A DNA stretch of 64,000 bases, from NCBI RefSeq assembly GCF_026930205.1, contig NZ_JANHOI010000002.1, positions 238,014 to 302,013 on the forward strand, read 5' to 3'. The notes below the pieces were generated by a model, which ran no database searches, was not told the origin of the DNA, and worked only from the letters and a program-made list of their open reading frames with translations. The position numbers and the translations under genes were made by a program. This document shows positions 28,438 through 37,862 of the stretch, piece by piece (position 1 is the first letter of the stretch; each line of letters starts with the position of its first letter). This DNA comes from Bartonella sp. 220B (GTDB lineage Bacteria > Pseudomonadota > Alphaproteobacteria > Rhizobiales > Rhizobiaceae).

Positions 28438-29301
28438 TTAACACAATAAATGTTCCTTTTGGATCCATTTAAGAGTCATTTGTGCATTTCTATCTTGTCC
28501 AAGACGAGAAAGAAGGAAGGGGCTAAGTTTTTTCATTTCTTCTTCAAGAAGATAAGGAGGATTGATAAGAATCATACCACTACCACACATTGTAGGTGGC
28601 ACAGAGCTTTTTCGAATACGCATTTCGAGTTGCAGAATTTTAGGGATTCCTGTTTGGTAGAGTGCGTAAAGAAAATTTTCAATTTCTTTGTCATATTTGA
28701 CGGGATACCATAAAGCGTAAATTCCTCCAGAGAAACGGCGATATGCTTTCATCAATCCCTCAATAAGACGGGAAAATTCATCAGGTTTCTCAAAGGGAGG
28801 GTCAATAAGGATAAAGCCACGTTTTTCCTTTGGTGGTAAATGCGCATTTAAAGAGAGCCAACCATCCAAATGTAGGACTTTTGTTTGATAATCACCGGTA
28901 AATTTTTTTGCTAAAATGCGATAATCTTCATCGTGTAATTCAATTGCGGTGAGTCGATCTTGTTTACGCAATAATTGGCGAATAAGAACAGGAGAGCCAG
29001 GATAGAAGGCTATTTCTTTTTTTTCTTTATTGAGTGTATTAATAATATCATACCATGGACAAAGGAATGTTTTTAAATCTTCTGGAATAGGAGCTGAAAA
29101 AAAACGTTGGACGCCTTCACGACACTCTCCTGTTTTTTGCGCTTCTAAAGAGGAAAGATCATAAATACCAATCCCAGCATGCGTGTCTATAACGCGAAAA
29201 GCTTTAGCTTTGCGTTTGAGATATTCTATAATGCGGGTGACAATAATGTGTTTAAAAACATCAGCAAAATTGCCAGCATGATAAATATGCCGATAATTCA
29301 T
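28438..29301 (-). CDS. rlmJ: 23S rRNA (adenine2030-N6)-methyltransferase
   Basis: RlmJ methylates one adenine in 23S rRNA using SAM. The N-terminus MNYRHIYHAGNFADVFKH is diagnostic. The SAM-binding region VIDTHAGIGIYDL and the catalytic DPPFE motif (FILIDPPFEKPDEF) are present. Its 287 residues are full length. Confidence 0.95.
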   Translation of the reverse strand: MNYRHIYHAGNFADVFKHIIVTRIIEYLKRKAKAFRVIDTHAGIGIYDLSSLEAQKTGECREGVQRFFSAPIPEDLKTFLCPWYDIINTLNKEKKEIAFYPGSPVLIRQLLRKQDRLTAIELHDEDYRILAKKFTGDYQTKVLHLDGWLSLNAHLPPKEKRGFILIDPPFEKPDEFSRLIEGLMKAYRRFSGGIYALWYPVKYDKEIENFLYALYQTGIPKILQLEMRIRKSSVPPTMCGSGMILINPPYLLEEEMKKLSPFLLSRLGQDRNAQMTLKWIQKEHLLC

Positions 29302-29872
29302 GAGTAAATTTTACCAATATATATGATTACCTACCAAATTCCCTATTAAAATAGAAATAACTTTATATATAAGCAAAAAACCTTTTGTAGAAGACAAAAA
29401 TATATATCTTCAAAAGAAGGTCAATATTGTGAATTGCTGGTTGTTTATTATAATTTTTTAGCAGTTGTAATTTATATGAACGCGATTAGCAACTCACATT
29501 AAAATCTTTTCATTTCATGGTGATAATATGGTAGAAATCTGCACAATTATGCAAATAATACCATTTTAAAAAGGTAAAATATTGGAATATGCATGGAGTG
29601 CTTACTATAGTGTTTACAGATAGATCAGATGAAACTGCTTTAAGAGAAGAATTTGCAAGTCTTTTGAGTTTAATAAAATAATTGATTATTTTTCAATATA
29701 ATGTGCTGAGCAAAAAGAAAATATGCTAAAAATTAAATTGTAACACAAAAACCTGTGATTGCCTTTAATCGAAAGAGAAAATATACTGTTAAGTTATGAT
29801 TATATTTGGAAAATTCCTTACAGAGTGAGGATAAAAATATGAATTCAAAATTAAAAACAGTGAGAGAGATTA
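29302..29872. other. Intergenic region before tatA, no confident gene
   Basis: The 571 bases are very AT-rich. In related Rhizobiales scpA/scpB lie upstream of tatA (from memory), and no trace of them was recognised. A 30-residue frame at 29589-29681 (MHGVLTIVFTDRSDETALRE..) has a protein-like composition and could be a gene remnant, with only a distant ribosome-binding site. The tatA promoter should lie near 29700-29850. Confidence 0.45.
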
Positions 29873-30184
29873 ATGGGTAATATTTTTTCACCAGCGCATT
29901 TAATTGTCATTTTACTGATTATCCTAGTGCTTTTTGGGAGTGGCAAGGTCTCTGAATTAATGGGCGATGTTGCTAAGGGGATTAAGGCTTTCAAAAAGAA
30001 TATGAAAGAAGAAGAGAACAACGTTGAGGATAAATCTTCAATGGCTGATTATTCCAAAACAATAGAATGTGAATCTCAACAATCTGAGCCATTATCGGTA
30101 AAGCCTGTAGCAGCATGCAGAAAAAGTTCTTCTTCTACTAAGGGAAGAAAGACATCTGTTGCTGAAAAACGTCGTGTGAAATAA
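29873..30184 (+). CDS. tatA: Sec-independent translocase subunit TatA
   Basis: TatA forms the protein-conducting element of the twin-arginine pathway. It has a short N-terminus, one transmembrane helix ([12 protein letters not shown]), the FGSGK hinge and an amphipathic helix ([19 protein letters not shown]). A charged, low-complexity tail brings it to 103 residues, longer than many TatA proteins. It is followed by tatB and tatC. Confidence 0.95.
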   Translation: MGNIFSPAHLIVILLIILVLFGSGKVSELMGDVAKGIKAFKKNMKEEENNVEDKSSMADYSKTIECESQQSEPLSVKPVAACRKSSSSTKGRKTSVAEKRRVK

Positions 30185-30246
30185 CAAAAACGTAAACAGA
30201 GTTGTACATTATTTAAAAAATGAAAGAGTGGAGTCAAGTATAAGCG

Positions 30247-30684
30247 ATGTTTGGGATTGATGGGCCAGAATTTCTCGTGATTTTACTTGTTCTCATTGTT
30301 GTGGTTGGACCAAAAGATTTACCTAAAATGCTAAGGACAATGGCAAGGGCAATGGCTTATGTACGTTCAAAAGGGAATGAATTTCGTCACCAGTTTGATG
30401 ATGCAATGAAACAAGCCGAGCTTGATGATTTGCAAAAAACAATCGCGGATATCAAAGATTTCAATCTCAACAAGGAGTTGACAGAGACTTTTAATCCCCT
30501 TCATGATGCAGTAGAGAATATCCAAAATTTTGAAGTAAATGCAAGGCACTATAAATTAGAAAAAGATAAAGAGATTTTGATACGTGATCAAAATAAAACC
30601 AATGAAAATACAATCATATCCGTTGATCTTCAGAGTTCTAAGAGTATTTCTAAAACATTTAAAAATAAAAAAGATCTGTCATGA
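30247..30684 (+). CDS. tatB: Sec-independent translocase subunit TatB
   Basis: TatB forms the substrate receptor with TatC. The N-terminal helix MFGIDGPEFLVILLVLIVVV is followed by the GPKDLPKMLRTM hinge and amphipathic helix that separate TatB from TatA. A long charged tail, partly coiled-coil, completes 145 residues. It overlaps tatC by 4 bp (ATGA), which indicates coupled translation. Confidence 0.95.
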   Translation: MFGIDGPEFLVILLVLIVVVGPKDLPKMLRTMARAMAYVRSKGNEFRHQFDDAMKQAELDDLQKTIADIKDFNLNKELTETFNPLHDAVENIQNFEVNARHYKLEKDKEILIRDQNKTNENTIISVDLQSSKSISKTFKNKKDLS

Positions 30685-31463
30685 AAGTTAAGAAAGATGA
30701 AGTTGATGCCAGTATGGCACCACTTATAGAACATTTGCTTGAACTTCGTCAGAGAATTATTGCTGCTCTGGTTGCATTTTTTATAGCTTTTATTATGTGT
30801 TTTCTTATCAAAGATTATATTTTAAATTTTTTGATATGGCCTTATCAGTGGGCAATGAAAATATCAGGTGGTAATCCTGAGAGTATTCGTCTTCAATCAA
30901 CACAAGTATGGGAAACTTTTTTAACGAAGATGAAACTTGCTGCTTTTGGAGCAGCTATTTTATCCTTTCCCTATACAGCTTTTCAGTTTTATAGTTTTAT
31001 TGCTCCAGGACTTTATAAAAATGAACGTATGGCTTTTTTACCATTTCTCATTGGAGGACCGATTTTATTTTGTATAGGGGGAGCATTTGTTTATGTTTTG
31101 TTAGCGCCCATAATGCTTTGGTTTAGCCTTTCTCAGCAATTTCTTCCAGATATTCATTTGAGAATAGAGTTTATCGTCCGTATCTCCGATTACTTGAGTT
31201 TTATGACGTCGTTTATCCTGATTTTTGGTTTGATTTTTCAATTACCTCTTGTAACTAGTCTTTTAACGAAAATTGGATTTTTAACTTCTTATGGTTTGGT
31301 ATCCAAACGAAAATGGGCTATCCTCCTCTCTTTTATCATTGCGGCGATAGTAACTCCATCGGATTTTTTTACTATGTTTGCAGTAGCTTTACCAACGATA
31401 GCTCTTTATGAGATTTCAATTTTAATTGCGTACTGTATAGAAAAAAGAAAAAAATCCTCTTAA
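30681..31463 (+). CDS. tatC: Sec-independent translocase subunit TatC
   Basis: TatC is the six-helix receptor for twin-arginine signal peptides. The N-terminal MAPLIEHLLELRQRIIAAL is diagnostic. The conserved periplasmic loop and helix regions (SFPYTAFQFYSFIAPGLYKNE, FGLIFQLPLV) are present. Its 260 residues are full length. Confidence 0.97.
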   Translation: MKVKKDEVDASMAPLIEHLLELRQRIIAALVAFFIAFIMCFLIKDYILNFLIWPYQWAMKISGGNPESIRLQSTQVWETFLTKMKLAAFGAAILSFPYTAFQFYSFIAPGLYKNERMAFLPFLIGGPILFCIGGAFVYVLLAPIMLWFSLSQQFLPDIHLRIEFIVRISDYLSFMTSFILIFGLIFQLPLVTSLLTKIGFLTSYGLVSKRKWAILLSFIIAAIVTPSDFFTMFAVALPTIALYEISILIAYCIEKRKKSS

Positions 31464-31521
31464 GAAAAGTTTATATTGTGTGATAGGAAACAGATAGCAA
31501 CGATGCAAATGAGGAATTTTG

Positions 31522-32799
31522 ATGCTGGATATTAAGTGGATTCGTGAACACCCTGAGGAATTAGATAAAGCGCTAGAAGATAGAGGTATCGAGCCGCAAG
31601 CTAAAAATTTAATAGAGCTTGATCGGGAGCGTCGGTCGCATGTTGCTAAAGTGCAATTTGCCCAAGAGCGTCGCAATGCTGCTTCAAAGGAAATAGGACA
31701 AGCATTGGCTGCGGGTGATCAGGAAATGGTTGAACGCGTTAGAGCTGAGGTTGAAGAGATTAAAGTTTTCCTTTCTTCTGCTACAGCGGAAGAAAGGCGG
31801 TTAACTGAAAGCTTGGAAAAGGCTCTTTCAGCACTGCCCAATATTCCATTGGATGATGTTCCAAAAGGTAAAGATGAAAGTGATAATGTTGTCATTCGAC
31901 ATTTTGGGGCACCCACGGCATTTGATTTTACACCAAAGGAACATTTTGATCTTGGTCAAAATCTTAAACAGATGGACTTTGAACGAGCAGGTCGTTTATC
32001 AGGGACACGCTTTACAGTACTTTCAGGAGCATTAGCACGGCTTGAACGTGCATTGGGCCAATTTATGCTTGATGTCCATGTTGAGGAGCATGGTTATACA
32101 GAGGTTTCTGTGCCTCTTCTTGTTCGTGATGAGATTGTGTACGGAGCAGCTCAGTTGCCGAAATTTGCTGATGATCTTTTTCAGACGACCGATGGTCGAT
32201 GGCTTATTTCTACAGCAGAAGTGCCGTTAACCAATTTGGTAAACAATGAAATTCTTGAGAGTTCAGATTTACCATTGCGGTTTTCTTCTCTGACTCCTTG
32301 TTTTCGATCAGAGGCGGGTGCAGCAGGTCGTGATACGCGCGGTATGTTGCGTCAACATCAGTTTTGGAAAGTAGAAATGGTATCGATTACAACTGAGGAG
32401 CAATCTTTAAAAGAGCTGGAACGTATGACAGAATGTGCAGAAGATGTTTTAAAACGTCTTGGCTTGCCTTTTCGCACAGTCGTTCTTTGTACAGGAGATA
32501 TGGGATTTGCAGCGCGTAAAACTTATGATATTGAAGTTTGGCTTCCTGGACAAAGGTGCTATCGTGAAATTTCCAGTTGTTCAGTTTGTGGAGATTTTCA
32601 AGGGCGACGCATGAATGCTCGATATCGTAAAGAGGGGGATAAAGCATTGCACTTTGTTCATAGCCTTAATGGTTCAGGTACGGCTATTGGGCGTTGTCTG
32701 ATCGCGGTTCTTGAGAATTATCAGCAAGCTGATGGATCGATTATTGTTCCGGATGTTTTACAACCCTATATGAAGGGCATGCGTTGTATTGCTGCTTAA
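31522..32799 (+). CDS. serS: Serine-tRNA ligase
   Basis: SerRS charges tRNA-Ser. The N-terminal coiled-coil arm (about residues 30-105) binds the long variable arm of the tRNA. Class II motif 2 ([20 protein letters not shown]) and motif 3 ([19 protein letters not shown]) are intact. The ATG at 31522 has GAGG 7 bases upstream and gives 425 residues. It follows tatC, and a surE remnant and pcm come after it, matching the Rhizobiales order tatABC-serS-surE-pcm. Confidence 0.98.
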   Translation: MLDIKWIREHPEELDKALEDRGIEPQAKNLIELDRERRSHVAKVQFAQERRNAASKEIGQALAAGDQEMVERVRAEVEEIKVFLSSATAEERRLTESLEKALSALPNIPLDDVPKGKDESDNVVIRHFGAPTAFDFTPKEHFDLGQNLKQMDFERAGRLSGTRFTVLSGALARLERALGQFMLDVHVEEHGYTEVSVPLLVRDEIVYGAAQLPKFADDLFQTTDGRWLISTAEVPLTNLVNNEILESSDLPLRFSSLTPCFRSEAGAAGRDTRGMLRQHQFWKVEMVSITTEEQSLKELERMTECAEDVLKRLGLPFRTVVLCTGDMGFAARKTYDIEVWLPGQRCYREISSCSVCGDFQGRRMNARYRKEGDKALHFVHSLNGSGTAIGRCLIAVLENYQQADGSIIVPDVLQPYMKGMRCIAA

Positions 32800-32821
32800 T
32801 TTTGGGAAAGGAGAAACCGAT

Positions 32822-32929
32822 ATGCATTTATTGCTAAAAGATGATGACATGCAAACGCGAGGTTTTGCCATTTTTGAAGAAATGAGTTTTCCGTACAATA
32901 AGGATATTACTCCATTGGAGATCAAATGA
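32822..32929 (+). pseudogene. surE: surE remnant with large internal deletion
   Basis: This 35-residue frame keeps a good ribosome-binding site (AAAGGAG). Its N-terminus MHLLLKDDDMQTRGFAIFEE aligns with the usual SurE start (MRILLTNDDGI.APG..). The final YNKDITPLEIK resembles the SurE C-terminal YVSITPL segment. Roughly 220 residues between them are missing. SurE is a 5'/3'-nucleotidase, and the second Asp of its metal-binding DD pair is still visible. The stop overlaps an ATG (ATGA), the coupling normally seen between surE and pcm. The position between serS and pcm supports the identification; the C-terminal match is weaker. Confidence 0.65.
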
Positions 32930-32933
32930 CGCT

Positions 32934-33593
32934 ATGGGGCAAAAGGGTACTTTACGATTTCGTGAGGAATTGGCCGGACTTGTACTGAAAATGCGTAGCA
33001 AAGGAATTGATGATGTTCGCTTTTTTGCTGCACTCGAGAAAATTCCACGTCAACAATTTGTTGCTACTCCTTGGGTTAGCAGTGCTTATGATAATAAAAT
33101 TATTCCAATCGAGTGCGGTGAATATATTGAGCGTTTGGAAGAACAACTTTTGATTCTTTCTGCTTTGTCACTGAAAAAAAAACATCGTGTCTTAGAAATT
33201 GGTACAGGATCTGGTTTTTGTACCGCTCTTATGGCATGCCTCAGTGACCGTGTGACAACAATTGATCGCTATAAAACGCTTGTTCATGTGGCGTCCCAAA
33301 AATTTCAAACTTTGGGGCTTGAAAATATTATTGTACGGCAGTTTGATGGAAGCCAACCCGTTACAGATTTTGGATCATTTGATCGTATTCTTATTTGGCC
33401 GTCTCGTTCTGATGAACCAAAGGAATTTTTAGAACTGTTAGCTGAAAATGGGATTCTCATACAAGCTATAGGACCTCATGAAGGGGTGCAAACCGTGACG
33501 CGCTATACAAAAATTGGCAGTCGATTTGAGCGTTTAAAAATGTTCCAAGTGCGTTATCAACCCTTTATTAAAGGTATTGCGGAAACACTTTAA
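32934..33593 (+). CDS. pcm: Protein-L-isoaspartate O-methyltransferase family protein
   Basis: This family methylates isoaspartyl residues to start their repair. SAM motif I is clear (VLEIGTGSGFCTALMACL), and the N-terminal FFAALEKIPRQQFV and C-terminal domains fit alphaproteobacterial Pcm. The substrate loop usually containing GQT.S.P reads CGEYIERLEEQLLIL here, so activity is uncertain. The ATG at 32934 has no strong ribosome-binding site. An out-of-frame ATG at 32926 overlaps the surE-remnant stop, so the 5' end may have been altered by the surE deletion. Confidence 0.8.
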   Translation: MGQKGTLRFREELAGLVLKMRSKGIDDVRFFAALEKIPRQQFVATPWVSSAYDNKIIPIECGEYIERLEEQLLILSALSLKKKHRVLEIGTGSGFCTALMACLSDRVTTIDRYKTLVHVASQKFQTLGLENIIVRQFDGSQPVTDFGSFDRILIWPSRSDEPKEFLELLAENGILIQAIGPHEGVQTVTRYTKIGSRFERLKMFQVRYQPFIKGIAETL

Positions 33594-33750
33594 TTTTTGA
33601 AATTGAAGATACTGCACGAACTTTCTTACTTTTTTATTTTATATTAAATTCATTTTGAGCTTATTATAAAGGCATTTATGAATAAAATATCTCATTTTAA
33701 CTCTTAGGTAATATTAAAACGCTTTAATAGAATGAGTTGAGTATGAATGA

Positions 33751-34941
33751 GTGAGCAAAACTATGGGTTTGAAAGTTTTGAATAATATTTTTTGGCGTAA
33801 TTTTCAGGGAATAATTTTTTTAGTGATGATAACGGTTTTTGCGGGGTGTAGTTCCGGTACGCAGCGTTTTGCTAATATTTTCCCTGATCGTACGGAGACT
33901 ACTCATTCAAATATGTCTACAACTCTGTCTGCAGATCCGCGAATGCTGTCGTATGGTGGCATGATACAGAGCTCTGAATTGCCTCCTGTGGAGTCGAGCA
34001 GTGATTCATGGGGCAATGATAATACTCCGTATAATTCTACACAACAAAGAGGGGAATCTTCTTCTGATAGTCGAATGATGGGAATACCGCCACGCGATCT
34101 TGGAACACTTTCTCGTTCACAAATGGATAATTCTCCTATTTTTCGGCGAAATTCTTATATTGTCCAGAGTGGAGATACGCTGTTAAGCATTGCACGGCAA
34201 ATAGGGGTCAATGTTGAGGCATTAAAATCAGCAAATGGTATAAGCAATAATTCCATTTATATCGGTCAGGTACTTATGATTCCAAATAGGCGTACACCAG
34301 CTGTTTCGAATACCAACAATAATGATAGGGTATTCTCAACAACAGAATCTTCAGTTCAGCCTCAAAATACCTCTTCCATAAGATATAAGAAGGCTTCATC
34401 TATAAATAAAACTTCCACAACAGTTCCACCTTCTGCAAAGATAAACAGGTCGAATACTGAAAAGAATTCTTCGAAACATAATATGATGCAATTAAATCAT
34501 GAAGCTAGTTTGCCAGATGCTATAACAAATACGGAGAGTATTGTTACTCCGCAAGCTACAGGAATTTCTAAAATGCGTTGGCCAGTACGAGGACGTTTAT
34601 TAAGTCAGTTTGGTCAAAAAAAAGGAACGGCAACTAATCGGGGAATAGATATTGCTGTACCTGAGGGCTCATCGGTAAAGGCGGCGGAAAATGGTGTTGT
34701 TATCTATGCGAGTGATGGATTAAAAGAGCTTGGCAATGTTGTTATGATTCGGCATGAAGACAATATTATTACTATTTATGGATGTAACAGTAGGCTTGTT
34801 GTTAACAAGGGACAAAGGATACGTCGTGGTGATGAGATTGCTAAGTCTGGTATTTCAGGAAATGTTAAAACGCCACGTGTCTATTTTGAGGTGCGTAAAA
34901 ACGCTGTACCTGTTGATCCTACCGAATATTTAGAAAATTGA
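33751..34941 (+). CDS. LysM/M23-domain lipoprotein, NlpD-like
   Basis: This is an outer-membrane lipoprotein candidate. A hydrophobic signal ends at lipobox VFAGC (about residue 33). A Ser/Asn-rich region follows, then one LysM domain (YIVQSGDTLLSIARQIGV, about 132-176), a linker and a C-terminal M23-fold domain. The zinc ligands are missing: NRGIDIA lacks the usual His, and the HxH motif reads RVYFEV. It is therefore probably a non-catalytic activator of amidases, like NlpD/EnvC. The start is GTG (33751) or the ATG at 33763. It follows pcm, the same order as pcm-nlpD in many proteobacteria. Confidence 0.88.
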   Translation: MSKTMGLKVLNNIFWRNFQGIIFLVMITVFAGCSSGTQRFANIFPDRTETTHSNMSTTLSADPRMLSYGGMIQSSELPPVESSSDSWGNDNTPYNSTQQRGESSSDSRMMGIPPRDLGTLSRSQMDNSPIFRRNSYIVQSGDTLLSIARQIGVNVEALKSANGISNNSIYIGQVLMIPNRRTPAVSNTNNNDRVFSTTESSVQPQNTSSIRYKKASSINKTSTTVPPSAKINRSNTEKNSSKHNMMQLNHEASLPDAITNTESIVTPQATGISKMRWPVRGRLLSQFGQKKGTATNRGIDIAVPEGSSVKAAENGVVIYASDGLKELGNVVMIRHEDNIITIYGCNSRLVVNKGQRIRRGDEIAKSGISGNVKTPRVYFEVRKNAVPVDPTEYLEN

Positions 34942-35342
34942 GTCATAGGACTGTATTTTAGAAATCTGTAATTTATAGAGCTTAAGCAAAACAGTTGATA
35001 GAATTCAGTCTGATAATGGTTTTGAGTGTAAGAATTATAGATTTGGGAATGATAGATAATTCGGTACTCTCATGAGAGGGTATAAAAAATCATTTTGTAT
35101 TATTTTTTTTTGATGAGTAAAAATATGCATATTGAATGATATATAAAACAAATCTGTTCTTTAGAAGTTTTTTTCTCGTTGTTTTCCGTCTCTTAAGAGT
35201 TTATTGTCTTTCTATAAAGTTGTGATTACATTGTGGTAGTTATTGCTTTGTATAATGGATCCTCTAGAAAAGCTTTTTGTTAAGCTGAACGTTTATTTTA
35301 ATAAAATGAAAATACCTGAAGTTTAATCTATAGGAGATAAAA
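34942..35342. other. Intergenic region before yajC
   Basis: The 401 AT-rich bases contain a perfect 12-bp palindrome (CTCTCATGAGAG, 35067-35078), a possible operator. A TATAAT at 35251-35256 lacks a clear -35 box. No coding frame is supported. Confidence 0.5.
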
Positions 35343-35780
35343 ATGCTTATTACCAATGCTTATGCCCAAGTTGCAGGTGGTGTTTCCAATGGTGCCTCAC
35401 TTGTGAGCTTCGTTCCATTCATTTTAATTTTTGCAATTATGTATTTTTTTATAATACGCCCACAGCGTGCACAAATGAAAAAGCGTCAGGAGATGCTTAA
35501 TGCTGTACGTCGTGGTGATACAGTTATAACGGGTGGTGGTATTATAGGCAAAGTTACAAAGGTTTACGATGAGAGTGGTGAACTAGAGGTTGAGATTAGT
35601 GATGCTATACAAGTTCGTGTTATCCGCTCAACATTAGCGGATGTTCGTGTGAAAGGCGAACCGGTTTCAGAAAAAAAATCAAAACTTGTTAAAAAAAAGG
35701 TACCACAAAAATCTAAAGCGGTAACAAAGGAAAAAGTGAATATCTCTCAAGAGAAAAAAGCTGTGTCAAAGGAAAACTGA
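35343..35780 (+). CDS. yajC: Preprotein translocase accessory subunit YajC
   Basis: YajC associates with the SecDF part of the Sec translocon. It has one transmembrane helix (VSFVPFILIFAIMYFFIIRP), the signature RPQRAQMKKRQEML and the domain RRGDTVITGGGIIGKV. A Lys-rich tail follows. TAGGAG lies 7 bases before the ATG. secD and secF, which usually follow, are not found. Confidence 0.96.
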   Translation: MLITNAYAQVAGGVSNGASLVSFVPFILIFAIMYFFIIRPQRAQMKKRQEMLNAVRRGDTVITGGGIIGKVTKVYDESGELEVEISDAIQVRVIRSTLADVRVKGEPVSEKKSKLVKKKVPQKSKAVTKEKVNISQEKKAVSKEN

Positions 35781-36213
35781 TCTTAAATATAATGACAGTT
35801 TATTCTGGTCTTTTACAGAACATTTTTATTGTGGTTGTCATAATCGATGCACAAATATAATTTTTTGTTTTCTGCGGGTGAGTTGAAGTGCTGACATCAG
35901 TTTTGGAGTAGAGCAGTAAATTCTTTATTTCTTTAAGTAAGGTCAGTGTTTTGCATAGTAGAAATCTCTTGTTTGGAAGCAAATAGATTGAGAGAATTTT
36001 TTCAAGATGGGTTTCCTTAAATCAGCGCAGCATTTGGTCGTGGTTTATTGTGAGCTTTCATATGTTTGTTTGTATTGTTAGGGGGAATAAAAGAGATTTA
36101 CATCAATATTGCTGTACGAATTATGATTATAGATCAGTATTTACTGTAGGTCCTTTGCTGATTTTAGGGAAGAAAAAATACGATTGAATTTTTTAAAATA
36201 AAGGATGCTTACT
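35781..36213. other. Intergenic region where secDF would be expected
   Basis: These 433 bases hold no credible frame. A 23-codon hydrophobic frame at the left end (MTVYSGLLQNIFIVVVII..) is not convincingly a SecD fragment. The ribosome-binding site AAAGG lies just before 36205. Confidence 0.5.
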
Positions 36214-36600
36214 ATGTCTCATGCCATTCAAATCCGTGAGGCCCATTTTCCAAGGCGAGCACCTATTGATGCTTATGGAAATGGTGGATTTCGTTTTGCT
36301 GATATGTCACATAGAGGTTCTCTTGTTTGTCTGCCATCAGGTATTTATGGTATTGATATGGTAGGACCTATTCCCACTCAAGAAGATATATCTCGTATTT
36401 TAGAAGAATCATCTGAGATTGAAATTTTGTTAATAGGTACGGGAGTTGAATTATTGCCGTTGCCTAAAGAGCTACGGGTTCTTTTATGGGAAAAGCGTAT
36501 TTCATCAGATACAATGAGTACGGGAGCTGCGGTGCGTACATTTAATGTTTTGTTAGCTGAAGATCGTGCCGTTGCTGCCTTGTTGTTTGCAGTAGAATGA
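36214..36600 (+). CDS. Mth938-like domain protein (DUF498)
   Basis: This 128-residue protein of the Mth938/NDUFAF3-like family has typical blocks: GNGGFRFADMSHRGSLVCLP, then EILLIGTGVELLPLP and the C-terminal TGAAVRTFNVLLAEDRAV. The mitochondrial relative NDUFAF3 helps assemble respiratory complex I. In bacteria the role is not established. The ATG at 36214 has AAGG at 9-base spacing; the ATG at 36205 is too close to it. The next gene downstream is related to another complex I assembly factor (NDUFAF6). Confidence 0.85.
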   Translation: MSHAIQIREAHFPRRAPIDAYGNGGFRFADMSHRGSLVCLPSGIYGIDMVGPIPTQEDISRILEESSEIEILLIGTGVELLPLPKELRVLLWEKRISSDTMSTGAAVRTFNVLLAEDRAVAALLFAVE

Positions 36601-36993
36601 TGCATTTAATAAAGTCAACACTTATTTTAAAATAGAGAAATTGTCTAGTTATTGATTCTATAGAATTTTCTTAATTCCTACTCTTTTTATATTTTCTTGG
36701 ATGCAAGGTTATAAAACAGGAGATTGAAAGTTACTTTGGTTAATTTTTTGCCAGTTTTAGTACAATGAATGTTTCAAATCCGATGAAACCAATTATCATG
36801 ATTTCTTTTAATTCAGGTGAAATAAAGGAAAAGATATCTATTGGGAATTTACTTTTCAGATGAGTAAAATCATCTTTCTCTCTTGCCTAAAAGTTGTATC
36901 ACACACTCCATTTTAAGCCTGTATACAAAATATATTAATCCAGATATGTTCATGTGTATGATAATATCATTTGTCAATAATATTTACCAATGT

Positions 36994-37036
36994 CGTCTTC
37001 TTAAATAAGCATTTCGTTTTTAAGAAGATGTTTTTT
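36994..37036 (+). terminator. Orphan Rho-independent terminator
   Basis: A 12-bp stem (36994-37005 with 37019-37030, one G-T pair) and 13-base loop are followed by TTTTTT. It is oriented for the plus strand, 394 bp past the nearest gene, so it may end a small RNA or a very long 3' UTR. Confidence 0.65.
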
Positions 37037-37487
37037 CACTCCTAAAATTTGCTTATTTTTCGAAGTTCTCTGTTCACGGACTCATATAAATAATTTGTTG
37101 AGTATTTTAAGAAAATTACGAGAATAAGCCTATTAGATTGTAGCTTTTAGGACAAACACCACATGCTCATATAGCCAGAGATTACTGAACAGCTCCATCA
37201 CAAATATATCTTAGCATAATAGGGGTAGCTATTAAGAAAAATAATTTTAATATGGTAAGATAGAAGTTTAGAAGAGACGCACTAAGGATTATACTCAAAG
37301 AAATAAAAGAACTGATCTCTATGGAGTTTGATATCAGTAATAAATAATTGAGTATATGCGAGCAGGCATAGAGAAAAGAATAGGCTTTTATTGTTGAAAA
37401 GAGAGAGAAAAATAACTTTTGGAAAATAGTTCCTGAAAGATTTAACTTTTTAATGTATCTGTCATGACTGATTTACTCAATAACTTT

Positions 37488-37610
37488 TTAGATGGTGCTG
37501 TAATAATGTTTTGATAACAACTTTTTCTCATCATTAGTCTCAACAACATATGCAACACGCGCATCGCATTTGAGTTGTCCTAAACAAATAAGAAGCAACG
37601 TATGAGATGA
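37488..37610 (-). pseudogene. Protein-like fragment without start codon
   Basis: An open minus-strand stretch of 40 codons reads ..TLLLICLGQLKCDARVAYVV and then ETNDEKKLLSKHYYSTI before a stop. The composition resembles real protein rather than random AT-rich translation. No family is recognised. Confidence 0.3.
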
Positions 37611-37775
37611 CTAAGTCTTTAAACAGTGCATCTATGTTTTCAAATGTTTGACTTTTGCTCTCGTTGATTTACTTTCTAGATTTACTTGTGGTGGATACAT
37701 TCTGATACTAAAAAGCAAACAGCTTTTTTCAGTTGCTTATAAAATATCAATCTGTATGATTTAATACAATTAAAC

Positions 37776-37862
37776 TCATTGCTTTAAAGTGCTCTTTATC
37801 TGCTCTTTTATTTCAGGAGGAACATGGGCACAAACGGCAATTTTGGATCCTTTCTCTACTTA
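37776..37862 (-). pseudogene. RelB/DinJ-like antitoxin remnant
   Basis: The minus-strand translation VEKGSKIAVCAHVPPEIKEQ and following residues to a stop resemble the N-terminal ribbon-helix-helix segment of RelB/DinJ antitoxins (pattern ..A.V.PEIKEQ..). There is no start codon, and stops follow immediately. No intact toxin gene is adjacent. Confidence 0.45.

Noticed and set aside
29589..29681. 30-residue frame upstream of tatA as a scpB remnant
   Set aside because: No ScpB motif is visible; kept only as an uncertain note in the gap description.
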